DNA of 55,454 nucleotides, taken from assembly GCA_040752275.1 (NCBI GenBank), contig JBFMFH010000105.1, positions 1-55,454 of the forward strand, given 5' to 3'. The DNA is from JBFMFH01 sp040752275. Lineage in GTDB: Bacteria > Acidobacteriota > Vicinamibacteria > Vicinamibacterales > JAKQTR01. The notes under the pieces were generated by a model that worked only from the letters and a program-made list of their open reading frames with translations, searched no databases and was not told the origin of the DNA. This document shows, in pieces, positions 1-8,396 of the stretch (positions within the stretch are counted from its first letter, which is position 1; every line of letters starts with the position of its first letter). The position numbers and the translations under genes were made by a program.

Positions 1-2667
1 TTACTTGACAACAACCCGTACACTAAGAGTCTAGTAGTCGAATCCGCTTATCCCCGATCGTTGCGCGATAGTGTGGCGCCAAGCATACCCCGCTCTGAGG
101 CGCTCTGTGCGAGAGCGCTAGTGGAATGCGATGTGACCTGGCAAGCGGCGGTGTCGGCGTGCGCCCTTGAGGCGATTGGCTTGTCAGTCGCTCGCGCCCC
201 TCAGTCCAGCCCCTTGGGGCTCTTATCAATTCCGATTCTCAGTCTGTCGGATCCCACGCTCGTTCACTTTGTCCTCGATCTGTACATCCCTAGCACTGAC
301 ACCTCGCATACCCATCAACCGGCTTGGGACTTTCATCTCGTGTCGGAGGCGACTGCGCGGGCTGTCGATTATCTCCTCTATAAGGAGACTTACCGCATTC
401 GATCGATGGTCGAGCGCAACATCTCTCTTGCTCGAGGAGTATGCAGTCTGTTCGATCGGATCGCCACCAGTATCCGTTCGACGCTGTCCTGCACGCACGC
501 GTCGCTGTACGTGTTCGATGAACGGCGTAGTGAGTTTCGTCTCGAGTGCTCAAGCGGCGCAATCGCTGGGTCCGCCGGCTCATGGTTGGTCTCAAGCCCG
601 GATCGGAGCGACGAATTCGACGCTCTTCAGTGCAGCAAGCAACTGCGGGCAGGCCACATCTACTTTTCACATGGGCACTCATCGGCAAGTGGGGCAGATT
701 CCAGGATGGCTAGCGACTCCGTCCTAGCCGTCCCGCTCATGGCGAGTTCTGGAGCGATTGTCGGGGCGCTCCGATGCGATGGTGCCGTCGGTCGCAAACG
801 CACCTTTTCGACGGTCGACGCGTCTCTTCTAGGGGCGTTCGCCGCTTCAACGGCTGGCATCGTGGAGCGATTTGTCCGGCTGCGCGCCAGATCCCAAATA
901 ACGGATGTGTTGAAACAGGCTGCGGCGGCCGCAGCGCCAAGAGGTACGATTCGTGAGACGCTACAAAACGTCACGACGGCTCTAACCCAAGCGTTTAGAG
1001 CTGAAGTCGGATCGTTGTACCTGTGGGATGACTCAAAGAAGCGACTCGTCTTGGTTGCCGCCGAGGGCCCGAACGAACCCCTGCTTGGATCGGCCGAGTA
1101 CTCTCTTGGTGAGGGCGTGACGGGTGATATTCCGAACCACCGGGTACTCACTTTCAAGTCGTGGGGTGAATTGGTACACCACCCGACGTGCTGCAACAAG
1201 TACAACCACAAGATATGGGGCGACGCGGCTGAACCGGTACGCAACTTCCTAGGCTGCCGGATTCGTTCCGAGAGTGGTCTGCTCGGCGTCTGGAAGGTCG
1301 CGAACATGCAGCCGTCCGACTTACACCCGGACAGCTACTTCACTGACGAGGACGCCGAGTTGGCGCAGGTCCTTTCCACGTTTCTGGCCTATATCATAGA
1401 GAGCGCTGAACGCGACCGCCGTACCTCTAGCCAGCTCGATTTCCTGGCAAACGGTACGCTCGCCGTACTCAGGGCCACGACGCCCGACGATGCCTTGGCG
1501 GCTGCGATGATTGCGCTCGAACAATCGGGATTTCCGAATGCCATGCTGTCTCTCTACAACGAAGGGCAGGGTCGCATCATCGGCACGCTCTGCTCGGGCC
1601 CCAAGTTTGACAACATCATTGAAGAGACACGACGCGACATTGACGGTGACGATGTCCTCGCGGTTGTGCTTCGCAGCGGTTCTCCTGTCTTTGTTCCAGA
1701 CTCGAGCAAGGACCCGTCCTGCGAACAGAATGCCATACGCCGGTCGGGTGTCGTTTCTCAGTACGTCCTTCCACTGACAACCGAGGATGAACTAGTCGGC
1801 ACTTTGCAGGTGGACCTCGGCAGGGTTGACGACATATCGTTGCAGGAGAAGGCACTTCTCGACGGGTTCGGGAAGTGCATCTCCGTCGCGGTGGCTCGGC
1901 TCAGAGCCGAACGCCGTCTGGCCGAGCTCACGGAAACGGTGGCCGGAGGTAGTCGTTTCATCGTCGCCGAAGCGCTGGCCGGAATGGTGGTCCATTCCCT
2001 CGGACACAAGATTGACGATGTACTTGCGAAGCTGGACACTGACCTGAAGACCCGCGAGATTCGGGAACATCACCTTGTCGGAAAGACACTCAGGAGGTGG
2101 CGTGAGGAGTTCGGACGCCTTGAGAGCGACCTTCGCGGAAGCCTCGACTTCGTCAAGTCTCCGCCCGGTGGCACGGGTTCCCTGACCGATGCGCACGGAG
2201 TCATCCGCGACACGATCGACTCGTGGATTGCCTACATCCACAACGAGAAGTGCGTCCTGAAGCATCGACTCGACGCTTCCCTCACGTCCGCCCCAATCAC
2301 CGCTCACGCTCTGCGCGAGATTCTATCAGTCTTGTTCGTCAACGCCGTTCAAGCGCACGCGAGGAAGATTGAGCTCACGACATGCAACGTCTGTGAAGTA
2401 CTCACATCGCACCGCCACTTTATTCCTACGGCTATTCGGATCGAGGTAGTTGACAATGGCGACGGGATCGTCGCTCAGGACGTCGAGGAGATTTTTGGTC
2501 CGAAGTACTCCACGAAACCCGAAAAGTCCGGCACGGGACTCGGGTTGTTTATCGCGCGCCTCTTGGCCAGAACTGGTGGGGGCGACCTCGAGTGCGTGAA
2601 ACACGACCGGGCGAAGGGGGCTGCCTTCAGCTTGATTCTCCCGGTAAGCGACAAAGGGAGGGCCTGA
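1..2667 (+). CDS. Triple-GAF sensor histidine kinase (5' end outside window)
   Basis: Sensory histidine kinase expected to phosphorylate the receiver protein encoded directly downstream. Residues are numbered from the TTG at 61. Residues 1-120 are unassigned. Three GAF-like domains follow at about 125-270, 295-450 and 465-620. A helical dimerisation segment carries candidate phospho-histidines H645/H649 (VHSLGHKI). The HATPase domain has an N box at N761, a G1 box DNGDG at 798-802 and a G2 box GTGLGLF at 824-830. No membrane segment is visible, so the protein is probably cytoplasmic and senses a soluble ligand. The frame has no stop codon from base 1 to 61, so the true start probably lies upstream and the TTG is only a fallback. 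Its stop overlaps the next ATG by one base (TGATG). Base composition looks less GC-rich than the housekeeping genes. The ligand is unknown. Confidence 0.85.
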   Translation, partial: LLDNNPYTKSLVVESAYPRSLRDSVAPSIPRSEALCARALVECDVTWQAAVSACALEAIGLSVARAPQSSPLGLLSIPILSLSDPTLVHFVLDLYIPSTDTSHTHQPAWDFHLVSEATARAVDYLLYKETYRIRSMVERNISLARGVCSLFDRIATSIRSTLSCTHASLYVFDERRSEFRLECSSGAIAGSAGSWLVSSPDRSDEFDALQCSKQLRAGHIYFSHGHSSASGADSRMASDSVLAVPLMASSGAIVGALRCDGAVGRKRTFSTVDASLLGAFAASTAGIVERFVRLRARSQITDVLKQAAAAAAPRGTIRETLQNVTTALTQAFRAEVGSLYLWDDSKKRLVLVAAEGPNEPLLGSAEYSLGEGVTGDIPNHRVLTFKSWGELVHHPTCCNKYNHKIWGDAAEPVRNFLGCRIRSESGLLGVWKVANMQPSDLHPDSYFTDEDAELAQVLSTFLAYIIESAERDRRTSSQLDFLANGTLAVLRATTPDDALAAAMIALEQSGFPNAMLSLYNEGQGRIIGTLCSGPKFDNIIEETRRDIDGDDVLAVVLRSGSPVFVPDSSKDPSCEQNAIRRSGVVSQYVLPLTTEDELVGTLQVDLGRVDDISLQEKALLDGFGKCISVAVARLRAERRLAELTETVAGGSRFIVAEALAGMVVHSLGHKIDDVLAKLDTDLKTREIREHHLVGKTLRRWREEFGRLESDLRGSLDFVKSPPGGTGSLTDAHGVIRDTIDSWIAYIHNEKCVLKHRLDASLTSAPITAHALREILSVLFVNAVQAHARKIELTTCNVCEVLTSHRHFIPTAIRIEVVDNGDGIVAQDVEEIFGPKYSTKPEKSGTGLGLFIARLLARTGGGDLECVKHDRAKGAAFSLILPVSDKGRA

Positions 2668-3644
2668 TGGCGGGCAGTTCGTTGGCAAGCACAGCTCCTG
2701 CACGTCAAAGGGTGCTCGTTGTCGAAGACGAGGAGGCCAGCCGCAGAAGGCTCGAATCGCTCTTGTTCAGCGTTGGCGCCAAGCAGGTGAAATTCGCCAC
2801 AACGACGAAGGAGTGTATCGATTTGACCCGAGCGGACGAGTTTGACGTCGCGTCACTCGACTGGGAGCTCAATGGGTTCTTCTGCGGCAAGATCCTCCTC
2901 GACGAAATCGCCGACTCTCAAAGGCATCTAGCCACTGTAGTGTGGACGAAACACCACAACGTCCTTGCTGCCGCCAAGGGATGGGGTGCTGACTGGAGTC
3001 TGCCCAAGACCCCGGACGCAGACGAGTATGTGGATGCCATTCAGCGTGCGCTTCGTCTCACTCACTCGCGTCGAGTCTTGGAAGCCCTACACCCTATGCT
3101 AGGTGGCCCCGCGTGCCCACTTACAGCTGCTAGGTTCACTCCAGAGGTGGAGGCTGATCTCTGCGAGCGAGCGCGGACCTTGGTTCTGGAGCGCGTACAA
3201 GCGGGAGAGCCACTTGGTGCTTTGAAACAGCGCCTCGTGGACCGAGGTTGGTGGTCTTTGTTCGACCCAACTTTCTTCGTCGCCCTGGACCGGTGCTCCA
3301 AGGTCAGCTATCTCTGGTCGTTTCTTCATGAAGACATTGTGACGTTGCAGGCAATCCTCGGAGAAGATGCGGCCAATCAAGTCGCCGGAGCACGTAGTCA
3401 GGCAGGGGGGTCTGCCACCGCGCCTATTCCTGAGTCCGTTGACTTGCTTCTCTCTGTGCTTAGCCACCTGCTGACCATAGCTGACTACAACGAGCAACTC
3501 ATGCCGTACTATTGGAACGTGGAGGGCCTCTTCGCGGATTCAAGTTCGCGCCCGCCATGGGAAGGTCGCGGCATGAGACAGTTCATGCTTGTTGGGGACC
3601 TGAACGCACTCAGAGCATCGGTGCGCTGGATGCGGAGTCACTGA
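2667..3644 (+). CDS. Receiver-domain protein with novel C-terminal domain
   Basis: Response-regulator protein of 325 aa. The receiver domain spans about residues 14-130: acidic pair E20/D21, phospho-acceptor D65 (SLDWEL), switch threonine T94 (VVWTK) and conserved lysine K114 (LPKTP). About 195 residues follow. I see no HTH, GGDEF, HD-GYP or PP2C motif in them, so a DNA-binding output is not evident. The ATG at 2667 is chosen because it overlaps the kinase stop by one base and begins just before the receiver fold. An upstream in-frame start at 2592 would lie within the kinase. The RES gene starts 2 bp after its stop, so the three genes are almost certainly co-translated. The C-terminal half may bind and control the RES protein; that is inference from gene order. 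Confidence 0.85.
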   Translation: MAGSSLASTAPARQRVLVVEDEEASRRRLESLLFSVGAKQVKFATTTKECIDLTRADEFDVASLDWELNGFFCGKILLDEIADSQRHLATVVWTKHHNVLAAAKGWGADWSLPKTPDADEYVDAIQRALRLTHSRRVLEALHPMLGGPACPLTAARFTPEVEADLCERARTLVLERVQAGEPLGALKQRLVDRGWWSLFDPTFFVALDRCSKVSYLWSFLHEDIVTLQAILGEDAANQVAGARSQAGGSATAPIPESVDLLLSVLSHLLTIADYNEQLMPYYWNVEGLFADSSSRPPWEGRGMRQFMLVGDLNALRASVRWMRSH

Positions 3645-3646
3645 GC

Positions 3647-4468
3647 ATGTTAGACCCTTCCAAGTACATTATTGGCCCAGGCTGCAGCGCTGGGCTGCTT
3701 GACGGAGCTACCCTCTATCGTCTCACCTCCCTAGCGCACAGTGATGTCGGCAGCCTGCTGACTGGCGAAGGTGCTTCTCGCAGTGACAACCCAGGTCGAT
3801 TCAATGAACCTCAGCAGCGAGCTTCATACTGTGGCACAAACGTCCTCGTGTGCTTGGCGGAGGTTCTCTTCCACATGTATCGGACCGCTCTTGACCGGAC
3901 CAGGAAGCGTCTGCCCCCGGCGATGATTCGGTCAGCAGCTTCGGCTGCCAGGGCGCTATCTGTCTTCGAGGTGAGTGGAATCGATTCACTGATCTATCTC
4001 GACACCGATGACGTGCGAGCGGATTACGATGGTAGGATCACTGGCAGTACGGTTGTCTTTCCAGATCCGGATTACGAGCCACTGAGGGACGTTAACCAGC
4101 GCTTTCGCGTCGAAGGCAAGCGTGGAGTGATGTATCCCTCTGCTCGGCATTCGCGCGACGTCTGTCTCGTGTTATTTCGTGACGAGACTACTTGCGTGAT
4201 CCCCGGGTCGCACATTGTCATTCCGGTTGAGCTCAAGTTGATCAGGGAAGATCAGGACGTTCGACGGGCGCCGGGCGTCGTCGATGCCTTTATGGAGAAG
4301 ATCCACGCCACGATGGGCTACTACGAGTTCGTTGATCAGAGCCGTTTTGCGCAAGCGCGAGTGGACAGCCGAATCCATCCGCAGGGGCTCCCGCCCAGAG
4401 GGACGGTCGACTTTGTGCGGCGGCGCTACGTGAGCTACCCTCTCGAGGCTGTTTGCGAATGCGCATAA
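3647..4468 (+). CDS. RES-domain protein (NAD+ phosphorylase/NADase-type toxin fold)
   Basis: 273-aa protein with RES-family hallmarks: LYRLTS (R25), GRFNEP (R51), SYCGTN (Y61), LAEVLF (E72), then a beta-rich core (LIYLDTDDV) and a basic block ending in SRDVCLVLF. RES toxins such as MbcT and ParT act on NAD+, and their invariant Arg, Tyr and Glu residues seem present. The usual partner, an upstream Xre/MbcA-type antitoxin, is absent. Instead the gene lies 2 bp downstream of a receiver protein and a sensor kinase. The ATG at 3647 is preferred; a longer in-frame start at 3512 lies inside the receiver gene. The natural reading is that phospho-signalling gates the effector, but no experiment supports this. 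A non-toxic NAD-processing role is the alternative. Confidence 0.75.
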   Translation: MLDPSKYIIGPGCSAGLLDGATLYRLTSLAHSDVGSLLTGEGASRSDNPGRFNEPQQRASYCGTNVLVCLAEVLFHMYRTALDRTRKRLPPAMIRSAASAARALSVFEVSGIDSLIYLDTDDVRADYDGRITGSTVVFPDPDYEPLRDVNQRFRVEGKRGVMYPSARHSRDVCLVLFRDETTCVIPGSHIVIPVELKLIREDQDVRRAPGVVDAFMEKIHATMGYYEFVDQSRFAQARVDSRIHPQGLPPRGTVDFVRRRYVSYPLEAVCECA

Positions 4469-4561
4469 CTCTGAGCCAAGTCAGCCGAATCCCATTCCCG
4501 CCGCCCGCGCGGAAGGATCGCTCACGCAGTCACGGGCAGGAAACATGGGAAGGGCGGACGC

Positions 4562-4852
4562 TTACCGGCGGGTGCTGCCACAGCTACTTGAAGGTCCGCG
4601 CCGGGAGCGGAGCGCCGTACACTTGTTGGCAATCACGCTAATTGGGGCAACACTACAGTTGACAACTCCAGGGGCCGTCATCGATGGCCCCCATAAAGGA
4701 GGGTCGCGGCAGGACTTGCGCTCGCTTTTCGCGTAGAGCTTCCTGCGCTTGCCGCAGTTGGCGCAGACACCGGTTCGCAGCCTGAGCCGGTGGTAGCTGT
4801 TCGCGCAGACGCCTCGCGCGTAGAGCGGGCGCACCCACCTGCAATCGGGGCA
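4562..4852 (-). pseudogene. Degenerate Cys-rich zinc-ribbon reading frame
   Basis: Directly after the vsr stop, one minus-strand frame reads CPDCRW, then LYARGVCANS, then TGVCANCGKRRKLYAK and SERKSC. This looks like tandem CxxC zinc ribbons. No ATG, GTG or TTG precedes the first CxxC in this frame: a TAG lies upstream and the adjacent ATG at 4853 is in another frame. Some expected second cysteines are replaced (ANS, SER). The frame also runs across the left inverted repeat. I read it as the remains of a small zinc-finger gene, possibly lost through a one-base shift near the ATG at 4853. A real small gene starting at GTG 4834 cannot be excluded. Confidence 0.35.
4644..4674. repeat. Left terminal inverted repeat of the IS1595-type element
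   Basis: Reads inward as GGGGCAACACTAC followed by AGTTGACAACTCCAGGGG. The last 18 bases are the exact reverse complement of 8397-8414 at the other end. Confidence 0.75.
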
Positions 4853-4853
4853 T

Positions 4854-5288
4854 TCAGCGATTGCGGGTGGCGGCTAACAACGGCCTCCGCAGGAATCGCG
4901 TCGCCTTGGCGACGGCCTTGTCTACGGCTCGAAGCTCGCACTCCCAGATCGTGAGCGCCCGCCAGCCGAGCGACCGAATGCGGCGCATGTTTCTAGCGTC
5001 GCGACGCTTGTTCGCCTCCAGCTTTGGAAGCCAATACCTGGGGTTCGTCTTCGGACGGCGTGACGGCCCCTGGCATCGGTGCGAGTGCCAGAAGCAGCCA
5101 TGCACGAAAACGACCCTCCGTAACTTCGGAAAGACGATGTCCGGCGTTCCAGGTAGAGCGCGGTCGTGAAGCCTGAAACGGAAGCCAGCGCGATGCAGCG
5201 CCGAGCGAAGGAGTCGCTCCGGCTTCGTGTCGCCTGATCGAATCAGGCTCATGCGAACGCTGCGTTCCTGGCGCGACAGCGTGTCCAC
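4854..5288 (-). CDS. vsr: Very short patch repair endonuclease
   Basis: Vsr nicks 5' of the T in T:G mismatches made by deamination of 5-methylcytosine, and so protects genomes that carry a C5-methyltransferase. The product is 144 aa, close to the family's usual size. It begins DTLSRQERS..MSLIRSGDTKPE, the classic N-terminal helix. D50 in PGTPDIVF matches the catalytic Asp. HGCFWHSHRC supplies the conserved histidines (H63, H68) and a zinc-type Cys. GWRALTIWECEL is the C-terminal family block. The GTG at 5288 is chosen because it sits just before the conserved N-terminus and 10 bp after the preceding stop; an ATG at about residue 13 would cut into it. It is the last intact gene of the cassette. 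Confidence 0.93.
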   Translation of the reverse strand: MDTLSRQERSVRMSLIRSGDTKPERLLRSALHRAGFRFRLHDRALPGTPDIVFPKLRRVVFVHGCFWHSHRCQGPSRRPKTNPRYWLPKLEANKRRDARNMRRIRSLGWRALTIWECELRAVDKAVAKATRFLRRPLLAATRNR

Positions 5289-5298
5289 CGACCCAGCC

Positions 5299-5463
5299 CT
5301 ATCGCTTCTTAACCCTGGCTCGGCGGCGCGTCCGGGTCCGCTTCGCCCCCGCGAGTTCCTTGTCGAGCACTTCCTTGGGCACGCGCAGCGCACGCCGGAA
5401 CGCGTGGTCGAGACGTTCCCACGGCGTATTGCCAGGAATCTCCGGCGCGGGCATCGGCTTCAT
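5299..5463 (-). CDS. 54-aa conserved small protein of the R-M cassette
   Basis: The frame begins MKPMPAPEIPGNTPWERLDH and ends in a strongly basic Arg/Lys tail (RTRTRRRARVKKR). Its ATG at 5463 overlaps the endonuclease TGA in an ATGA junction, like the other cassette junctions, and vsr begins 10 bp after its stop. The PWERxDxAxR..L.VPKE pattern looks like a small protein found in several genomic contexts. I cannot assign a function; DNA binding or a control or antitoxin-like role is possible because of the basic tail. Confidence 0.65.
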   Translation of the reverse strand: MKPMPAPEIPGNTPWERLDHAFRRALRVPKEVLDKELAGAKRTRTRRRARVKKR

Positions 5464-6479
5464 GGCAGCCTCCCTTGTTCTCGCAAGAACAGGTGGTCGG
5501 ACGGCTGCCAACCTTTCGCGTGGGCGTCGGCTCGGATAAGCCATTCGAGTAGGCGCTCGGCTGGCGGGATGGGGGCGCCCCAGTATTCCTCGAACAACGC
5601 GTTTTCCATGTGCCGCGCGGCATCGCGCATGGCGTCCTCGATGTCGAGCAACGCCCGGAGGACGTGCTGCCCCCCGCGATGGGCGCTCGCGCGATAGGCC
5701 ACGCTCCCAGCCGAGAAGAGGTCGCGCGTCTGCGGCGCGAAGACACCGTGGTAGGTCAGCAGGAACAACGCCGCGTCGTTGTACTTGTCCCGAGCGCCAG
5801 GAGGGCCGCAGACCTGCGGGCAGAGCAGCGCGGCTTCGGCTCGCATCCGGATCTTCTGCGCGGGGGTCAGCCGCATGTAGAGACGCACCTGAAGGGGAAT
5901 GCCGCTCTCCTGCCGCTCGTCCTCCAGCCACCATAACCGCTCGCCGGGTTGGAGCCGCCTGCGCGAGTAGTCGCGAACGTAGCGCATCTTCTCGTCCGGC
6001 GACAGCTTCGAGAAGTCGCTGTAGGAGATGCCCATCTGCTTGAACAGCGAGGCATCGCGTTCCATCTCGATCACGAAGCGCGGCGCGTGCGAGATGCGGA
6101 CGTGCGTAATCCGGTCCTCGTAGTGCCCCCATCGCACGGATGGCAAGCCGCCCAACTTCCCGAATATCACGTAAATCTCCGTGACGCTGGGATCGCGCAT
6201 GCCCTCGAACACGCTATTCCCGACGCTGACCCACGTGTCCTTCGTGGTCGTCTTGACCTCGATGCCGTAGCCGTTGGCGCGAATGTCTGGGAACGCGTGC
6301 GGGTGAAAGGTCGGGTTCACCTGAATCGCAGATCCGGCGGCGGCCTCAACGAGCAACTCGAACACGCGCCGTTGGAACGCGTCGGGCGCGTGAGAGGCCG
6401 TGCTCTGGCGTACCTCCTCGCCCAGCTTCGCCGCAACTTGATCGAGCAGCGTCTCAAACTCGGGAGGATCAAACGTCAT
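5460..6479 (-). CDS. Type II restriction endonuclease, PD-(D/E)XK type
   Basis: 339-aa protein presumed to cut the site that the adjacent methyltransferase protects. FPDIRANGYGIEVKTTTKD gives P64-D65, then E74-V-K76, a standard PD-X8-EXK nuclease core, with supporting basic and aromatic residues downstream. Its ATG at 6479 overlaps the methyltransferase TGA (ATGA), so the two are translationally coupled with methylase first, a common safe order. I cannot name the closest restriction family or the recognition site. It is not the Vsr fold. Length and context fit a complete gene with no visible disruption. Confidence 0.8.
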   Translation of the reverse strand: MTFDPPEFETLLDQVAAKLGEEVRQSTASHAPDAFQRRVFELLVEAAAGSAIQVNPTFHPHAFPDIRANGYGIEVKTTTKDTWVSVGNSVFEGMRDPSVTEIYVIFGKLGGLPSVRWGHYEDRITHVRISHAPRFVIEMERDASLFKQMGISYSDFSKLSPDEKMRYVRDYSRRRLQPGERLWWLEDERQESGIPLQVRLYMRLTPAQKIRMRAEAALLCPQVCGPPGARDKYNDAALFLLTYHGVFAPQTRDLFSAGSVAYRASAHRGGQHVLRALLDIEDAMRDAARHMENALFEEYWGAPIPPAERLLEWLIRADAHAKGWQPSDHLFLREQGRLP

Positions 6480-7429
6480 GCGAGGGATTCAAGGACGGCT
6501 TTCGCGATGTGCCACGCCATGACCGGCGGCACGGCATTGCCGACCTGCCGCTCCGTCTCGCGTAGCTTCGCCGCGAAGATGAAGTCGTCTGGAAACGATT
6601 GGAACCGCGCCGCCTCGCGCATGGAGATGCGGCGCGGCAAGCTGTAGTGGTACTGAATGTTCCCGTGGCACTCCGCGCGAATCGTCTGCGCAGGCTTGTC
6701 GGGATCAAGCCGCCGGTTGCCCTGTTCCGGGCTCGTCTCTGCGCGACTCCAGACGTGGTTGATCGCTTCCTGCTCGTCTACCGACTCCAGATCGCAGACG
6801 GCCTGCTTCGCCGTGACCCAATCGCCCCGCTGGCGCACCGGCCACGGTGGGCGGAACGGCCGCACGCCCGGCGCGGTGCCGACGATGAAGACGCGCTCGC
6901 GCATCTGCGGCACGCCGTAGTCAGCCGCCAAGTATAGGTGGTACGAGAGGCTGTAGCCCAAAGACGAGAAGTCCGCGAGCACCTGGGCGAGGGAGCCCTT
7001 ATTGTGGCTTTGCAGCAGTCCCTTGACGTTCTCCGCGACGAAGATGCGCGGACGGGAGCCCGCGATGGCCTTGACCATTGCGGCGTAAAGTCCGCTCCGA
7101 GCGCCCGCGACGCCCTTGCCCTTGCCATTGATCGAAATATCCTGGCAGGGGAACCCTCCAATCACCACGTCCACGCGCGAGGGGAAATCATCAAGGTGCG
7201 CCCACACGTCGCCGCAGTGAATCTCGCCAAGGTTCTTTCGATAGGTGCGACACGCGGCCTCGCTGTTGTCGTTCGCCCAGACGATGCGAAACGGCAACGC
7301 GTCATAGCCCTCGGCGACGCTGTGGAACCCTCCACGGAAGCCGAGATCCATGCCACCCGCGCCGGAGAACATCGACGCGACGCTATAGCCGCCGCTTGCC
7401 CCGCCGTTGCCGTTGCCGTCGCGCGTCAA
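6476..7429 (-). CDS. DNA C5-cytosine methyltransferase
   Basis: Transfers methyl from SAM to cytosine C5; partner of the endonuclease and the reason a Vsr enzyme is carried. The 317 aa show motif I (MFSGAGGMDLGF, about 20-31), motif IV GGFPCQDIS with catalytic C95, motif VI AENV at 132-135, motif VIII QMRERVFIVG at 175-184, a short target-recognition stretch, then motifs IX/X (SMREAARFQSFPDDF, RQVGNAVPP). The start is a TTG at 7429 that overlaps the transposase TGA (TTGA). No other plausible start precedes motif I, so translation may depend on coupling to the transposase. The target sequence cannot be read from the protein. Confidence 0.93.
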   Translation of the reverse strand: MTRDGNGNGGASGGYSVASMFSGAGGMDLGFRGGFHSVAEGYDALPFRIVWANDNSEAACRTYRKNLGEIHCGDVWAHLDDFPSRVDVVIGGFPCQDISINGKGKGVAGARSGLYAAMVKAIAGSRPRIFVAENVKGLLQSHNKGSLAQVLADFSSLGYSLSYHLYLAADYGVPQMRERVFIVGTAPGVRPFRPPWPVRQRGDWVTAKQAVCDLESVDEQEAINHVWSRAETSPEQGNRRLDPDKPAQTIRAECHGNIQYHYSLPRRISMREAARFQSFPDDFIFAAKLRETERQVGNAVPPVMAWHIAKAVLESLA

Positions 7430-8376
7430 TTGGGCAACCCCGCAGCGCTCGCCATGCCGATCAACTCCCCGGAGGTGGCGCGCTTGCCGACGACGCCAGC
7501 GACAGCGAAACTGAATCGCTCGGCGTCGCTCACGGCGCAGTGGCTGAACCGGAACGCTTGCTCGTCAAGATACCGGAAAAGGTGGAAAGGTTCAACGGAG
7601 ACAGACGTGCCGTTCAGGCCCCGCTTCAGTAGGGTCCAGAAGTTCTCCATCCCGTTCGTGTGAACGCAATCGTCCACGTACTTGACCGCGTGGTCGATGA
7701 CCTGATGCGCGTACTCGCCCGCGAGGCCGTCATAGGATTGCAGTGCGTCGCTGTTGTAGAGCGCCGCCCTCGCTTGGACATGCTTCTGGGCTTCGGCGTG
7801 GAGCGTCTTCTTCTTCCGGTCCGCTACGGCGACGGTCCCCACCGTTCCCCCGCGCTCCAAGATGCCCATCACGGCTGCCTTGTCCTTGCCGCCGGTCCCG
7901 GTGATCCGGCGCTTCCGCTGCGCGACGTGCATGTTGCGGGCCTTGCCGCCAATGAACGTCTCGTCTAGTTCGACTTCGCCGGTCAGCTTGTCGAACAAGC
8001 CTGCGTGAAGCGCGAGCCAGATCCGGTGGTCCATGAACCACGCGGTCTTGTGCGTCACGCCGAGGGCGCGGTGGATCTCATAACCGCTCACGCCGCTCTT
8101 GCAGTTGACGACGAGCCACATCACGCACAACCACTTGTCCAGTCCGAGCGGTGAATCCTCGAAGATGGTCCCGGTCTTGAGCGTGAATTGCCGGCGCTCG
8201 TGGTGGCTGGCGCACTGCCAGCGGTTGTGCTTGGCGTGGAAGCGCACATGGCGACTGCTGCAGCGCGGGCACTCGACGCCATCCGGCCACCGTCGGGCGA
8301 CCACGTACTCCCGGCAACAACTCGGATCCGAGAAGTAGACGATGGCTTCTTGCAGGGTCTTGGGCTCTCGCTTCAT
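7426..8376 (-). CDS. IS1595-family transposase (DDE/DDEN type)
   Basis: 316-aa transposase. The N-terminus has an HTH-like segment and a zinc ribbon (CPRCSS ... RWQCASH, about 36-57). The IS1595 catalytic core follows: D138/E139 in VELDETFIGG, D210 in LYNSDALQSYDG, and the HTNGMENFWTLLKRG block (H239, N241, E244). Translation from ATG 8376 begins MKREPKTLQEAI, the normal family start. An upstream in-frame codon at 8412 lies within the terminal repeat. The gene ends on the methyltransferase start, so the passenger genes are probably transcribed from the transposase side. It looks intact. Confidence 0.92.
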   Translation of the reverse strand: MKREPKTLQEAIVYFSDPSCCREYVVARRWPDGVECPRCSSRHVRFHAKHNRWQCASHHERRQFTLKTGTIFEDSPLGLDKWLCVMWLVVNCKSGVSGYEIHRALGVTHKTAWFMDHRIWLALHAGLFDKLTGEVELDETFIGGKARNMHVAQRKRRITGTGGKDKAAVMGILERGGTVGTVAVADRKKKTLHAEAQKHVQARAALYNSDALQSYDGLAGEYAHQVIDHAVKYVDDCVHTNGMENFWTLLKRGLNGTSVSVEPFHLFRYLDEQAFRFSHCAVSDAERFSFAVAGVVGKRATSGELIGMASAAGLPN

Positions 8377-8396
8377 GTCCAATATAGCAGCCCGCA

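Noticed and set aside
5..10. TTGACA as a -35 promoter element
   Set aside because: It lies in a frame open from base 1 into the kinase gene, and no -10 occurs at the right spacing.
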